A stretch of DNA of 64,000 bases from Deltaproteobacteria bacterium (GCA_015486075.1 WFSG01000032.1:114449-178448); one strand, 5' to 3'; positions 51,668 to 62,115 are shown, counted from the first letter of the stretch. Program-made: numbers and translations. The notes: a model not told the origin generated them from the sequence alone.

Positions 51668-53602
51668 ATGGGCAAGATTCTGGGCATAGATCTCGGGACA
51701 ACAAATTCATGCATGGCAATAATGGAGGCTGGAGAGGCCAAGGTGATACCAAATGCCGAGGGAGCAAGGACTACTCCTTCTGTGGTAGCATTCACAAGCT
51801 CGGGTGAAAGGCTGGTCGGACAGGTTGCAAGGCGACAGGCAATTACCAATTCTGAGAATACCCTTTATGCAATAAAGAGACTCATAGGTAGAAAGTTCGA
51901 TGACCAAGAGGTTCAACGTGACATAAAGGTGATGCCTTTCAAGATAGTGAGGGCTGATAACGGAGACGCGGCCGTTGAAGTCGAGGGCCGCAAGTATTCA
52001 CCACCTGAGATCTCTGCGATGGTGCTCCAGAAGCTTAAGAAAGATGCAGAGGCGTATTTGGGCGAGAAGATAGAGGATGCAGTAATAACTGTGCCTGCGT
52101 ACTTCAACGACTCGCAGAGACAGGCTACAAAGGATGCGGGAAGGATAGCAGGACTTAATGTAAAGAGAATCATAAACGAGCCCACTGCCGCTGCACTTGC
52201 ATATGGACTGGACAAGAAAAAGGATGAAAAGATAGCAGTATTTGACTTTGGTGGAGGAACATTTGATATTTCCATACTGGAGCTAGGTGACGGGGTGTTT
52301 GAGGTCAGGTCCACGAATGGTGACACACACTTGGGTGGAGAGGATATAGATAATCGCATAATAGATTACCTTGTAAAGGAGTTCAAAAAAGAGACAGGAG
52401 TGGACCTGAGCCAGGATAGAATGGCATTGCAAAGACTAAAGGAGGCAGCCGAAAGGGCAAAACACGAGCTCTCTACCATGATGGAGACCGAGATTAACCT
52501 GCCTTTTATCACAGCAGATGCATCTGGGCCAAAGCATTTGAATATGAAACTGACCAGGGCAAAGTTAGAGGCACTTGTAGAGGATATAATTCAGAAACTG
52601 GAAGATCCGTGCAGGAAGGCGCTTGCGGATGCAGGCCTTTCACCTAGTGATATTGACGAGGTTATACTGGTTGGTGGACAGACAAGGATGCCCTTGGTGC
52701 AGGAGAAGGTGAAATCCATCTTTGGTAAGGACCCCCATAAGGGCGTGAATCCTGACGAGGTGGTCGCTGTTGGAGCGGCCATCCAGGGTGGAGTCCTTGC
52801 CGGGGATGTGAAGGATGTGTTGCTGCTTGATGTAACGCCACTCTCACTCGGGATAGAGACCCTTGGAGGTGTTTTCACAAAGATCATAGAGAGAAACACG
52901 ACCATACCAACCAGGAAATCCCAGATATTCTCCACGGCAGAGGATAACCAGAGTGCTGTAACCATAAGAGTCTTCCAGGGAGAGAGGCCTATGGCCCAGG
53001 ATAACAAGCTCCTTGGCCAGTTTGACCTCGTGGGTATACCACCTGCACCGAGGGGTGTACCCCAGATTGAAGTCACCTTTGACATAGATGCAAACGGTAT
53101 CATGCACGTATCTGCAAAGGACAAGGCCACTGGCAAGGAGCAGTCAATAAAGATTACGAGTTCATCCGGTCTGAACGAGCAGGATATACAAAAGATGATA
53201 AGGGAAGCCGAGGAACATGCAGAGGAAGACAGGAAAAAACAGGCCCTCATAGAGGCCAGAAACAAGGCTGACAATCTGGTTTATACCACGGAGAAGACAC
53301 TCAAGGAATATGGTGAAAAGGTGGATGCCCAGACAAGGTCCAATATAGAGAGCGCACTATCAGATCTTAAGGACGCCATGAAGGGTGAAGACGTGGACCT
53401 CATGAACAGGAGAATGGATGCACTTACCACGGCTTCACACAAGTTGGCTGAGGCCATGTATGCTGAAGCGGCTTCTAAGGCAGGTCAATCTGCAGGGGCT
53501 TCTTCTCAGGCCTCGGATGCATCGTCTAGTGCATCCTCCTCAGCAAAGGATGAAAACGTGGTTGATGCAGAATTTGAAGAGGTAAAAGGGGACAAGGGTT
53601 AA
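51668..53602 (+). CDS. dnaK: Chaperone DnaK (Hsp70)
   Basis: 644 residues. ATPase domain with [40 protein letters not shown] and [10 protein letters not shown]; substrate-binding domain with [12 protein letters not shown] and [17 protein letters not shown]-terminal lid with a Ser/Ala-rich linker and the conserved acidic end [13 protein letters not shown]. The insert of Gram-negative DnaK (about residue 80: [14 protein letters not shown]) is present. Works with GrpE; dnaJ, usually next in such operons, is absent here, the next gene being a convergent glycosyltransferase. Confidence 0.98.
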   Translation: MGKILGIDLGTTNSCMAIMEAGEAKVIPNAEGARTTPSVVAFTSSGERLVGQVARRQAITNSENTLYAIKRLIGRKFDDQEVQRDIKVMPFKIVRADNGDAAVEVEGRKYSPPEISAMVLQKLKKDAEAYLGEKIEDAVITVPAYFNDSQRQATKDAGRIAGLNVKRIINEPTAAALAYGLDKKKDEKIAVFDFGGGTFDISILELGDGVFEVRSTNGDTHLGGEDIDNRIIDYLVKEFKKETGVDLSQDRMALQRLKEAAERAKHELSTMMETEINLPFITADASGPKHLNMKLTRAKLEALVEDIIQKLEDPCRKALADAGLSPSDIDEVILVGGQTRMPLVQEKVKSIFGKDPHKGVNPDEVVAVGAAIQGGVLAGDVKDVLLLDVTPLSLGIETLGGVFTKIIERNTTIPTRKSQIFSTAEDNQSAVTIRVFQGERPMAQDNKLLGQFDLVGIPPAPRGVPQIEVTFDIDANGIMHVSAKDKATGKEQSIKITSSSGLNEQDIQKMIREAEEHAEEDRKKQALIEARNKADNLVYTTEKTLKEYGEKVDAQTRSNIESALSDLKDAMKGEDVDLMNRRMDALTTASHKLAEAMYAEAASKAGQSAGASSQASDASSSASSSAKDENVVDAEFEEVKGDKG

Positions 53603-53626
53603 GTAACTTTCTTTTATACATTACAT

Positions 53627-53669
53627 GGGAGGCAGGGCATATTGTTAGTTGGCCAGGCTCAGGCCTCCC
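53627..53669 (+). terminator. Possible terminator structure after dnaK
   Basis: GGGAGGC (53627-53633) can pair with GCCTCCC (53663-53669) across a 29-nt loop, followed by TCTTTGC. The long loop and poor T-tract make this a weak call. It lies 24 bases after the dnaK stop. Confidence 0.3.
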
Positions 53670-53723
53670 TCTTTGCAGCAAGCTTATAATATTTAGCTAG
53701 TAGGCAGTTGCCTAGGCTTAGTA

Positions 53724-54881
53724 CTATATCTTTTTCTGACCTTTAGTCAGCTTGCTGGCCTCAAGATAGAGCTTTTCGTAAGAGCTTACCATTTTGCTAA
53801 TGCTGAAGTGCTTCATAACCCTTTCACGTGCCCTTATGCCCATCTCTTTGCAGCTTTTGCTCCCGCCTACAAAAAGTTTGCGCCATGCCTGGTACATGGC
53901 ATTGGGGGATCTTGCCGGTACCACTAGGCCCGTTGATTCAACCATGAATGCAGAATCACCGGTGTCTGTGACAACACATGGGATACCGCATGACATGGCT
54001 TCCCCTATAATGTTGGGCATGCCCTCTCCGTAGGAGGATGCCAGTGTGCAGACATCCAGGGCATTGAGTATATCCGGGATATCATTTCTTTCATCTAGAA
54101 GATGTAGTCTATTCTTTGGTATTCCACCTGAGATCTGTCCTATGTATGGTGAATTGTCTGAGATTCCCTTTCCTGCAAGAACAAAATGTATATCATGTTG
54201 GGCTTTTGACATCATGAGTGCAGCTTTGAAGAATGTTACGTAGTCTTTCATGGGGTCCAGCCTTGCCACATGGCCTATTACAAATGCATTATCGGGTATT
54301 TTAAGCATCTCTCTTACCCTTGCTCTAGCCTTATTGTCCGGCCTGAATGTATTTGTATCAAAGCCATTGGGTATGAGTTCCCATCTTCGTGGGCTGTAGC
54401 CAAGGCCTTCATGCCATGTCTTCCCTGACTTTGAGTTGACCACAATGCAATAAGGGAGTTTTGATGTCCATGCCCCTGCCCTTACTGAGATACGGTACAT
54501 GATGTCGTACCTGCTCAGATCCATATTGGAACACCTGATGTTCCACAGGACGGGTTTTCTGAAGCCGGCAAAGAGACCAAGAAGGTTTGCATGGTACATC
54601 CAGCACTGTACAATGTCAGGCCTAAAGATACTAGCTATCCCGAGAAGACGAACTATACCCCTGGGGTCTGGTATCCCCTTTTGCATTCCAAGCTTCATGA
54701 CGCTAAATCCTTGTTTCTTCAGGTCTTCGCCCAGTGTCCCTAGGCTCTTCATGGATACTATCACGTTTTGGATCCTTGTCTTGTCCATAGAAGTAACGAG
54801 CCTAAATAGGGTTCTTTCTGCGCCGCCTGTATTGAGACCCGAGATAAGATGCATTACCCTGATATGCCTTGTTGTGTTCAT
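53724..54881 (-). CDS. Glycosyltransferase family 4 protein
   Basis: 385 residues, GT-B fold. N-terminal VMHLISGLNTGGAERTLFRL and C-terminal nucleotide-sugar region: IGHVARLDPMKDYVTFFKAA, LALDVCTLASSYGEGMPNII-type E-x7-E segment (GEGMPNIIGEAMSCGIPCV). Adds a sugar to a lipid-linked glycan in the cytoplasm; donor and acceptor are unknown. It is the last gene of the surface-glycan cluster, 26 bases after asnB, with AGGAA before its ATG. Confidence 0.9.
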   Translation of the reverse strand: MNTTRHIRVMHLISGLNTGGAERTLFRLVTSMDKTRIQNVIVSMKSLGTLGEDLKKQGFSVMKLGMQKGIPDPRGIVRLLGIASIFRPDIVQCWMYHANLLGLFAGFRKPVLWNIRCSNMDLSRYDIMYRISVRAGAWTSKLPYCIVVNSKSGKTWHEGLGYSPRRWELIPNGFDTNTFRPDNKARARVREMLKIPDNAFVIGHVARLDPMKDYVTFFKAALMMSKAQHDIHFVLAGKGISDNSPYIGQISGGIPKNRLHLLDERNDIPDILNALDVCTLASSYGEGMPNIIGEAMSCGIPCVVTDTGDSAFMVESTGLVVPARSPNAMYQAWRKLFVGGSKSCKEMGIRARERVMKHFSISKMVSSYEKLYLEASKLTKGQKKI

Positions 54882-54907
54882 AGGTCGTTCCTAAAATATA
54901 TGGTTTC

Positions 54908-56818
54908 CTATGGATATGATTCCTTCCACATCATGAATACAAGTAATAACCATATCCTGTCTACTGCCACGGAGCCATTGTCGGTCTTGAATTTAAGCAC
55001 GGTCTGAAAAGCCGTATGCATGTCTATTGCGTTCTGTTGCCTGAGGGTATCTGGATTAAGGTATCTATCGACCATGTTCATTAGGTCCCTGTGTAGCCAT
55101 GAGTATATAGGGACAGCGAACCCTTGTTTGGGCCTTGAGAACAGTTCGTTCGGGATGTACCTTGCCAGTATTCTTTTGAGTATGTACTTTGACTCGCCTC
55201 CTTTATATTTAAGGTCGAACGGGAGTTTCATGGCAAGCTCCACTATCCTGTGATCCAAAAAGGGATCTCTCCCTTCAAGGCCTGTAAACATTGTAGCCCT
55301 GTCAACCTTTGTCAGTATGTCATCCGGCAGGTAATGCTCTATGTCCCACATCATCATGGAAGACATGCTGTTATTACCGCTTTCGTTTACTTGTTCCCTT
55401 GGATCTACGTAAGAACCAGTTAACCTTGTCACCTCTTCGGGGAGCCAGTAAGCAACTGCGTAAGGGTACACACGTGATAGTCTATTGTCCCAGTTCATGA
55501 CCATGTTGTTGAATTTTCTGACCCTGTCTTGCATGGCTGGTAACCTTAGACCGGGGATCAACTGCGAGATGCTGGAGATCCTCTTTTCGCCTAGAGAACC
55601 GAGGAACCTTCCCCCTGTTATTACCATGTTACTGGGGAGATGGCCAAGCAGTTTCACAAGCGTATTTATAACCCTGTAGCGGTGGTACCCGCAGAAAAGC
55701 TCGTCCCCGCCATCAGCGGACAGGCTTACCTTCACGTTTTTCCTGGTCACGGCAGAGACTATCGTGGTTGGAATACCGGATATATCACCAAAGGGTTCAT
55801 CATATATCTCTGGCCATATGTTGAGGATCTCTTTAGCCTGCTCAGGTGTTACAATTTCTTCTGTATGCTCTGTTCCGAGGTATTCTGCTATCCTCCTTGC
55901 CCAAGATGATTCATCGTATTCTTTTTCATTGAAACCTATGGTAAAGGTCTTTATATTCTTATGGGCATGCTTGGCGAGTATGGCAGTAACAAGGGATGAA
56001 TCCACTCCACCTGAGAGGAATACACCAACAGGTACATCTGAGATGAGCCTCTTTGTAAAGGCGTCGACCATTATTTCTTCCAGTTTATTTTCCAGTTCCT
56101 TGTCAGTTCCTCTCACAACTGGGTGGTTTAGTGCATCCCTGTATGACCAGTACACTTGCTTATCCACACTGTGATCTTGCCGTACCCTAATCCAGCAGCC
56201 CGGTTCAAGCTTGTAAGTGTGCTTGAATATTGTACGTGGTGCCGATATATAGCCGTAGTGAAAGAATTCTCCAAGTGCAGTGCGGTCTATCTCAAGTCTT
56301 TTGTCCAGTAGCTTATAAATTGCCTTAAGCTCGGATGCAAACGCGAATATACCTGAATGGTTGTAATAATAGAGAGGTTTAACGCCCATGCGGTCCCTGA
56401 GCAGGTACAGGCATCTCTCAAGTGAATCCCATATGGCAAATGCGAACATTCCTATGAACGAATCCACGCATCCAGGACCCTTTAATGCAAACGAGTTAAG
56501 GACGACCTCAGTGTCCGAAGATCCTTTGAATGGTATACCTTTTGCCGTAAGCTCTTGCCTCAGATCCCCGTAGTTATATACCTCCCCGTTGTATGAAATT
56601 GTGTATCTACCGTCCGGTGTAGTCATGGGCTGATGGCCTTTTTTAGATAGGTCTATTATGGAAAGCCTTCTATGGCCGAGGGCTATCCCTGCGACAGGAT
56701 CCACGAATATACCGAAGTCGTCTGGTCCACCTCTTGAGAGTGTATCCCTCATGGAAACACATCTTTGCTCAAGGTCCATGTCTTTCCTTACTGACCAGAT
56801 TCCGTTTATCCTGCACAT
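54908..56818 (-). CDS. asnB: Asparagine synthase (glutamine-hydrolysing) family amidotransferase
   Basis: 636 residues. Class II amidotransferase: nucleophile Cys2 (MCRINGIW), GHRRLSIIDLSKKGHQPM, SYNGEVYNYGDLR; synthetase domain with VFLSGGVDSSLV PP-loop, TIGFNEKEYDESSWA and YDEPFGDISGIPT. In a glycan operon such proteins often amidate a sugar carboxylate or another cluster product rather than serve asparagine synthesis; this is inference from context. It overlaps the glycosyltransferase gene upstream by 13 bases, so translation is coupled. Confidence 0.93.
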   Translation of the reverse strand: MCRINGIWSVRKDMDLEQRCVSMRDTLSRGGPDDFGIFVDPVAGIALGHRRLSIIDLSKKGHQPMTTPDGRYTISYNGEVYNYGDLRQELTAKGIPFKGSSDTEVVLNSFALKGPGCVDSFIGMFAFAIWDSLERCLYLLRDRMGVKPLYYYNHSGIFAFASELKAIYKLLDKRLEIDRTALGEFFHYGYISAPRTIFKHTYKLEPGCWIRVRQDHSVDKQVYWSYRDALNHPVVRGTDKELENKLEEIMVDAFTKRLISDVPVGVFLSGGVDSSLVTAILAKHAHKNIKTFTIGFNEKEYDESSWARRIAEYLGTEHTEEIVTPEQAKEILNIWPEIYDEPFGDISGIPTTIVSAVTRKNVKVSLSADGGDELFCGYHRYRVINTLVKLLGHLPSNMVITGGRFLGSLGEKRISSISQLIPGLRLPAMQDRVRKFNNMVMNWDNRLSRVYPYAVAYWLPEEVTRLTGSYVDPREQVNESGNNSMSSMMMWDIEHYLPDDILTKVDRATMFTGLEGRDPFLDHRIVELAMKLPFDLKYKGGESKYILKRILARYIPNELFSRPKQGFAVPIYSWLHRDLMNMVDRYLNPDTLRQQNAIDMHTAFQTVLKFKTDNGSVAVDRIWLLLVFMMWKESYP

Positions 56819-57711
56819 AGTGCCTCTACGTAAGTCTTTAGTGTTTTACGCATGCTTGAGCCCGGGATAATGCACTTTACTATGGGGACAAGCATTATGC
56901 TAAACATCATCTGCACGAGAAAAACCGGTATTCTCTGATGTCTTCTCGAGAGTATTATAAAATTTCTTACAGTGTAATAATCCCTTGGTAATCCAGGTTT
57001 GACCATACCCCAGAAGGCTGGAAGATACCTTAGAATTGAATCAAGACCATCACTAGACCTAATACTTTGTGATTGATGCATGGGATGGTATACTATGGCT
57101 TTTCCCGAACAAAAAACACTGAATCCCCCTTCCTTTGCCCTCAGACAGTAGTCGTAATCCTCAAATCCGACGAAAAACACAGGGTCATATAAGCCTATCT
57201 TGCTTATAACATCTCGGTGTACCAAAAGGCCTGCGGTTCCGGCAACATCGACAACCTTTGAGTAAGGAGGTGCTGTGTAGAGATAACCCAGTTTACCGTT
57301 CATGCGCTTAAAATACTTCAAGACCTTGCCTGTCGACGGATCAATTATCATTGGTGATCTTATTAAGCCGTTGTTTAAGCCTAGCAATCTCTGCAGGCAT
57401 GTCTGATTAGGATAGTCATCGTGGTCATGTAACCATATCCAGGTTGCGCGGTTATCATAAGCCTTCTCCATCCCAAGTGCGAATCCACCTGCAGATCCAA
57501 GATTGGTTCCGGGGTGGGTATAGTTGAAACCATACCTATTACACAAGCTCTCAATCTCCAGGCAGGCTGATTCCTTCGTACTGTTGTCTACCAGGATTAC
57601 ATCTTCGACAGGCCTTGTCTGCCTTGATATGTTGGCGAGACATCTTTTAATCAAACCGGGCTCGTTATAGGCAGTTACAACGGCAATTATGCTTTCTTTA
57701 TCATTGTTCAT
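56806..57711 (-). CDS. Glycosyltransferase family 2 (rhamnosyltransferase-like)
   Basis: 301 residues, GT-A fold. IAVVTAYNEPGLIKRCLANI, DVILVDNSTKESACLEIE, NLGSAGGFALGMEKAYDN, WLHDHDDYPN (DxD-like metal site) and FFVGFEDYDYCLRAKEGGF are typical of WbbL-like rhamnosyl- or galactofuranosyl-transferases. Overlaps its upstream neighbour by 11 bases and asnB by 13. GGAAGAG precedes the ATG. Confidence 0.92.
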   Translation of the reverse strand: MNNDKESIIAVVTAYNEPGLIKRCLANISRQTRPVEDVILVDNSTKESACLEIESLCNRYGFNYTHPGTNLGSAGGFALGMEKAYDNRATWIWLHDHDDYPNQTCLQRLLGLNNGLIRSPMIIDPSTGKVLKYFKRMNGKLGYLYTAPPYSKVVDVAGTAGLLVHRDVISKIGLYDPVFFVGFEDYDYCLRAKEGGFSVFCSGKAIVYHPMHQSQSIRSSDGLDSILRYLPAFWGMVKPGLPRDYYTVRNFIILSRRHQRIPVFLVQMMFSIMLVPIVKCIIPGSSMRKTLKTYVEALCAG

Positions 57712-58714
57712 GGTCTCTCTTCCAACTTTCTTTAGCCCATCCTTTTAGCTTTAAGATAGAGATCACTATGAGCACATCGATGTTAGATATCCAGGGTTGC
57801 CTAAATACCCTGTGCCTAATCATACCCTTCAAATATAGTCTTCTGACGCTGTCTGTTGTCTCCAATTGTCTAGCTGTTAAAAGATGATAATACCTTTTCA
57901 TAAATGCCTCTGACTGGATTGATTCTGGGATCCTGGAGAGGTGTTTCAGGTTGTAAATGGCAGTCCTATTTCCGGAGATGACCCTGTATATACTTCTCGT
58001 GATACTCTTTGTCGCTCCCCTCAAGGTACCCCTTATTAGTCCTATCGTGTTTTTTTCGTGCTGCCTGTAGTATCCTAGAGGTTCATTAATTATCTGGATT
58101 TCCCCTAAAGCAGATGCAACAAGGGCCATCCACCAGTCATGCATGATGGCTTCTCTAGGGATATCAAGGGCCATTGTCCTTAACTCTCTGTTGAACATCA
58201 TTGAACAACCAGGGAACTTGTTCTGTATAAGCATTGAATTGAAGGACTTCCCCTTTACAGGAGACATACCCTGGTACTTCCAGAAAGACTCCGATATGGT
58301 GGCTCCCCTCTCGTCTATGACATATAGGTCCGCTACCACTAATCCTGGTCTTTTTCCTGTCCTTTCTAATAGATTCATGGCTTCTATGCTTTTCCCTATT
58401 TTTTCAGGTAGCCATATGTCGTCCTGGTCACAGAACATGGTGTAATCGGACACAGAGCTCTTTAGCAGGATGTTAAAACTGTCTCTTGGGCCCACGTGAC
58501 CGTGGTTGTCCTTTATGAATTCTATATTATTAAATGACCTGGTGTAATCTCTAATTATACCCACTGTAGTATCCGTCGACCCATCGTCACGGATGATGAG
58601 CCTCCACCTTGTATGAGTTTGAGTTATGATAGAATCCAGCTGTTCCCTCAAGAACCTATTCCCGTTATAGGTGGAGAGCAGTATGTCTACCTGTACATCT
58701 TCGGGCCTTGCCAT
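57701..58714 (-). CDS. Glycosyltransferase family 2
   Basis: 337 residues. VDILLSTYNGNRFLREQLDS, WRLIIRDDGSTDTTVGII, YTMFCDQDDIWLPEKI (the acidic metal site) and HDWWMALVASALGEI fit GT-A family 2 proteins of O-antigen clusters (WcaA/RgpF-like start). The ATG lies 28 bases inside the methyltransferase gene upstream, with AAGGA 8 nt ahead. Acceptors and donors cannot be read from sequence. Confidence 0.92.
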   Translation of the reverse strand: MARPEDVQVDILLSTYNGNRFLREQLDSIITQTHTRWRLIIRDDGSTDTTVGIIRDYTRSFNNIEFIKDNHGHVGPRDSFNILLKSSVSDYTMFCDQDDIWLPEKIGKSIEAMNLLERTGKRPGLVVADLYVIDERGATISESFWKYQGMSPVKGKSFNSMLIQNKFPGCSMMFNRELRTMALDIPREAIMHDWWMALVASALGEIQIINEPLGYYRQHEKNTIGLIRGTLRGATKSITRSIYRVISGNRTAIYNLKHLSRIPESIQSEAFMKRYYHLLTARQLETTDSVRRLYLKGMIRHRVFRQPWISNIDVLIVISILKLKGWAKESWKRDHEQ

Positions 58715-60489
58715 TTGCGGCTTTTCCTTATTATATACAAAAGTTTCTTCCGTAAGCTAGGAGGGATTCTGGCCAGTATGTTAGCGAGGATACCTTCACT
58801 GTCAGGTTTTTTTATTATGCCCTCTATCGCTGGATTAACCCTTATAGAGTTCTGAAACTCCCTTTCCGTCTCAATGTTTTCTGCATGCCTCTTTTCATTG
58901 TATCCTGGGAAGAATCTCCTGATCTGGTCTATTATGAATTTATCTGTCTTTCCCATTATTTTACGAAAATACGGGCCCTGCGATCCTATGATGTCGGTTG
59001 CAATACACCTATACATAACGTAGTCGGCCGCTACGGGATAGCTGGTATTCCATTCCAGGTCTATGGGTCTTAGATAATTCCCGTGCTTAACGATATTCCT
59101 TGGTATGAAGTCAAGGGACTCCTCCTTGAGTAGCGGGTAGCCCTCTTTATTGCTGTTGCCGGTCGAAAACATACCCATGAGTGCTGAATGATATTTAACA
59201 AGCATTTCTGATATCCTTCCCGGGGTTTCATGTTCTCCCATGAGGGCCTCGAACGCATCAAAGAGCATGAGGTCACCATCAAGCCAAGGCACGTCTTTAA
59301 CCAGGTGGTGTATCCAACCTGTTTGGGCCTTATCTTTTTTCCCCCATGGGTACAACCTCTTCTTTCTTATCCCTATCTCTGGCTGGGTTTCCAGTGTTGT
59401 AATACATTGGTAAACCCTTTTTCTGGTCGAACTGAACTTTTTCGCTACCCAGCTTGGCCTCGCTAGTGACCTAGGCAGATCCTGGTCTTTACCTGCAACT
59501 ACAAGAAACGAATTTGCTAGTTCTCTCAGTAATCCTGCATTATTAAGGGTCCTCAGTGCAAGGCCCTCGTGGAATGTATAGTTCCTCTCATGTTCGGGTG
59601 TGCTGAAAGGTGTGCCTATCCAGTTATGAAGATACAGGTTATCCTCTTGACAGGTCTCACTTATTATGGTTTCGGCAAACTTGTAATCAGGGAAGCAGTG
59701 GAAGAAAGAGAGTTCCCTAAAGCCAGATTTTTTTATTAGTTCTGCTAGTTCTTTTTTTGATAAGGTAATGGGTCCTTGCTTAATTGCGTAACCATGTATA
59801 CCCTCATATATCATGCCTGAATGGTCTTCAGGACAGCCGCTTAGGTATTTTAGCCCCAGCCTGTTCTCAATAGCTAATATAAGGATGCCATCCTTCTTTA
59901 GGGCTTTTCTTGCTAGTCTTAATAATTCCAGGCACGATGATGCGGCATCCCGCGAACTATCATTGAAGAACACAGGCGCATACTCTAATACACCTATGAG
60001 TGTGACTATATCGTAGGCTGGCTCGAAGGTCATGTCCAACAGGTTGGCCATGAATATCCTTACGTTTTGGAGGTCTCTACACCTTTCATGCGCAATACGT
60101 GCCCTTAAGGGGCTACCCTCTATGCTATCAACTGAAGCTAGGTTTTCTCCCAGGTATCTGGTGATTGCCCCGCATCCGGCCCCTAGCTCTAGTGCCCTTG
60201 CCCCCTGTGATAGACTTAGTGCTTTAAGTATGTTGGACCTACCCATACCCAAGTGATAGTAGGATGACCAGTCTTTAACGTATGACATTAATTCCTCGGA
60301 ATCATCGCTCAGGTCATGGGCGTTTTTCAGGACATCAAGGATATAATTCTCTTTTTCCACGCCATCTGAATAGCCAAAGTGACTTTGGGTATATGCTCTT
60401 GAGCCAAGCGGCTCGTAGATTCCAAGGTCGCTAGCATAGCTGAAGTCAGATATATGAATCTTTCTCTCCTTGCCTGGCAACTCAATCAT
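58687..60489 (-). CDS. Large SAM-dependent methyltransferase-domain protein of the glycan cluster
   Basis: 600 residues. N-terminal class I methyltransferase (about 75-290): motif I ALELGAGCGAITRYLGE, DIVTLIGVLEYAPVFF, GILILAIENRLGLKYLSGC. The remaining 300 residues have no methyltransferase motifs; DFIPRNIVKHGNYLRPIDLE followed by EWNTSYPVAADYVMYR and a basic, proline-containing C-terminus (RIPPSLRKKLLYIIRKSRK) are visible. The layout recalls WbdD-type methyltransferase-kinases that cap O-antigen chains, but a kinase catalytic loop was not identified. GGGAGG lies before the ATG; the upstream flippase gene ends at the adjacent base. Confidence 0.85.
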   Translation of the reverse strand: MIELPGKERKIHISDFSYASDLGIYEPLGSRAYTQSHFGYSDGVEKENYILDVLKNAHDLSDDSEELMSYVKDWSSYYHLGMGRSNILKALSLSQGARALELGAGCGAITRYLGENLASVDSIEGSPLRARIAHERCRDLQNVRIFMANLLDMTFEPAYDIVTLIGVLEYAPVFFNDSSRDAASSCLELLRLARKALKKDGILILAIENRLGLKYLSGCPEDHSGMIYEGIHGYAIKQGPITLSKKELAELIKKSGFRELSFFHCFPDYKFAETIISETCQEDNLYLHNWIGTPFSTPEHERNYTFHEGLALRTLNNAGLLRELANSFLVVAGKDQDLPRSLARPSWVAKKFSSTRKRVYQCITTLETQPEIGIRKKRLYPWGKKDKAQTGWIHHLVKDVPWLDGDLMLFDAFEALMGEHETPGRISEMLVKYHSALMGMFSTGNSNKEGYPLLKEESLDFIPRNIVKHGNYLRPIDLEWNTSYPVAADYVMYRCIATDIIGSQGPYFRKIMGKTDKFIIDQIRRFFPGYNEKRHAENIETEREFQNSIRVNPAIEGIIKKPDSEGILANILARIPPSLRKKLLYIIRKSRKWQGPKMYR

Positions 60490-61953
60490 CTATCTGCCTC
60501 CCATGAGGTGTCTTGCTATGGCAAAATCAGATTCATCCAGCCCTTTTATCAAGTAAAGCATTGCGAAGTATACCATGCCGGACAGTATGATCAACAATGC
60601 AAGGTTCATATCTTTGAAAAACCATGTAAACAGTCCCATTACCATGCCTGATGCAAGTATCCTTGAGCCATCAAAAACTATTAATCTTAGCCCGGGACTA
60701 TGGCCGGCCTTGTACAGGATACTAAACTCTACCACGATCACTAATAACCTGGTCAAGTCCGTTACAACGGCTGCCCCTATATAACCGTACCGTGGTATAG
60801 CTACGAGGTTTAAAAGGACATTCAGGATCATGCCAGTGCCTGCGGCCTTCGTAAGGGACATCTCCTGGTCAGTTGCATTTAGGGTATTGCCGAATGATGC
60901 ACCTATGCTTGCAAACAGGAAGGACCATACCAGAACCTTGAGTATGGTGCCTGAATCTGAATAGCTTGGACCATAGATCAGCAACACTATTCTGTTGGCA
61001 AGTATGGTGATGCCAATGCATGCAGGTAATGCAAACACGAATAGGTATTTGGTTAATCTCTCGCATATATAGCGGATAGAATCCTTGGCTGAGATATAGG
61101 TCTTGGCAAGGAGAGGAAAGGTAGACGATACTATCACCGATGGCATGACTAAAAGTATAAGAAAAATCTTGTAGGCAGCATTGTAAAGGCCCACGGCTTT
61201 CTCGGGGTTCCCCACCATGATGGATATCATTATTGTGTCAATGTTATAGTAGACCGCGATAAACAGTCCTGATAGTCCGAAGGGTAAACCAAGCTTTAAT
61301 AAGGCCAGCCCCGACCTGCCTTCTGTTGGCCGCGTTTTTCCGGTGTGCAGACCTACTTCGTCTCTAAACTTGATATTTAGGACAAGAAGGCTGAAGGCAA
61401 ATGTAATGATGGCAGTTAGAAGGTACAGGGATGCAAAGGCATATATGTCCATGTTCAGATGAATAGCCAGGAGTGCACCCAAGAGCATTAATACGCTGCT
61501 CAGGATTTGGCTAAAGGATATATATTCCATTCTTTCAAATGCCTGGAAAACGGCATTTATCATATCCGTAAGGGCCACGAAAATGTTTGATAATGCAACG
61601 ATTTGCACTGCACAGACGGTTCTTATCGGGTAGCCTATGGCAAGCACGATGACCAATATGACCAGGAAAGTACCGGCCCCTAAAAAGGCCTTCAGGATGG
61701 AGATTTTTCTCAGGTAAACACCAGCTAATCTATTGTCCCTTGCAATATCCCTTACAGCAAGTGAATTTAAACCTATGTCCGTGAGTATCCTGAATATGCC
61801 GGTAAAGGCAAGGGCAAGGGATAATACGCCAAAATCTTTCACGCCGAGGTACCTGGCAGTAAACATTACATAGAAGAAAGCCAGTAGCTTCCCAAGGATC
61901 TGGGCAGCTAGGAGTGAAGATGTATTCTTTGCTACTCTTTGCAATCTATTCAT
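60490..61953 (-). CDS. Polysaccharide flippase (Wzx/MATE-like MOP superfamily)
   Basis: 487 residues with about 12-14 membrane spans. The N-terminus KNTSSLLAAQILGKLLAFFY, DFGVLSLALAFTGIF and LAVRDIARD match Wzx-type translocases of the MOP superfamily, which flip lipid-linked glycan units across the inner membrane. Its presence implies a Wzy-type pathway, but no polymerase (wzy) or initiating glycosyl-phosphate transferase is seen in the window. Confidence 0.93.
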   Translation of the reverse strand: MNRLQRVAKNTSSLLAAQILGKLLAFFYVMFTARYLGVKDFGVLSLALAFTGIFRILTDIGLNSLAVRDIARDNRLAGVYLRKISILKAFLGAGTFLVILVIVLAIGYPIRTVCAVQIVALSNIFVALTDMINAVFQAFERMEYISFSQILSSVLMLLGALLAIHLNMDIYAFASLYLLTAIITFAFSLLVLNIKFRDEVGLHTGKTRPTEGRSGLALLKLGLPFGLSGLFIAVYYNIDTIMISIMVGNPEKAVGLYNAAYKIFLILLVMPSVIVSSTFPLLAKTYISAKDSIRYICERLTKYLFVFALPACIGITILANRIVLLIYGPSYSDSGTILKVLVWSFLFASIGASFGNTLNATDQEMSLTKAAGTGMILNVLLNLVAIPRYGYIGAAVVTDLTRLLVIVVEFSILYKAGHSPGLRLIVFDGSRILASGMVMGLFTWFFKDMNLALLIILSGMVYFAMLYLIKGLDESDFAIARHLMGGR

Positions 61954-61993
61954 GACAATGTTTTTGCAATCCTTTTAACCCAATGCCATGTAT

Positions 61994-62012
61994 TATCGGG
62001 TTAAGCCCGATA
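61994..62012. repeat. Short hairpin upstream of the flippase gene
   Basis: TATCGGG-TTAAG-CCCGATA: a perfect 7-bp stem with a 5-nt loop in the 162-base gap between the two glycan transcripts. No T-tract. Role unknown; could be a leader element for the flippase mRNA or the end of the upstream transcript. Confidence 0.4.
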
Positions 62013-62115
62013 TGCATTCAAGTGACAGCTCATAAGCCTTTGTTACACTATCCTATTGGTTTGTTTTAATCTGGATATGTATTCGTCTTTATGGGTACTA
62101 TAACTTTATTATTCT

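Noticed and set aside
52591..53274. 227-codon open frame antisense to dnaK
   Set aside because: It mirrors the dnaK codon pattern, has Ser/Pro/Leu-rich antisense composition and no ribosome-binding site; dnaK is unambiguous.
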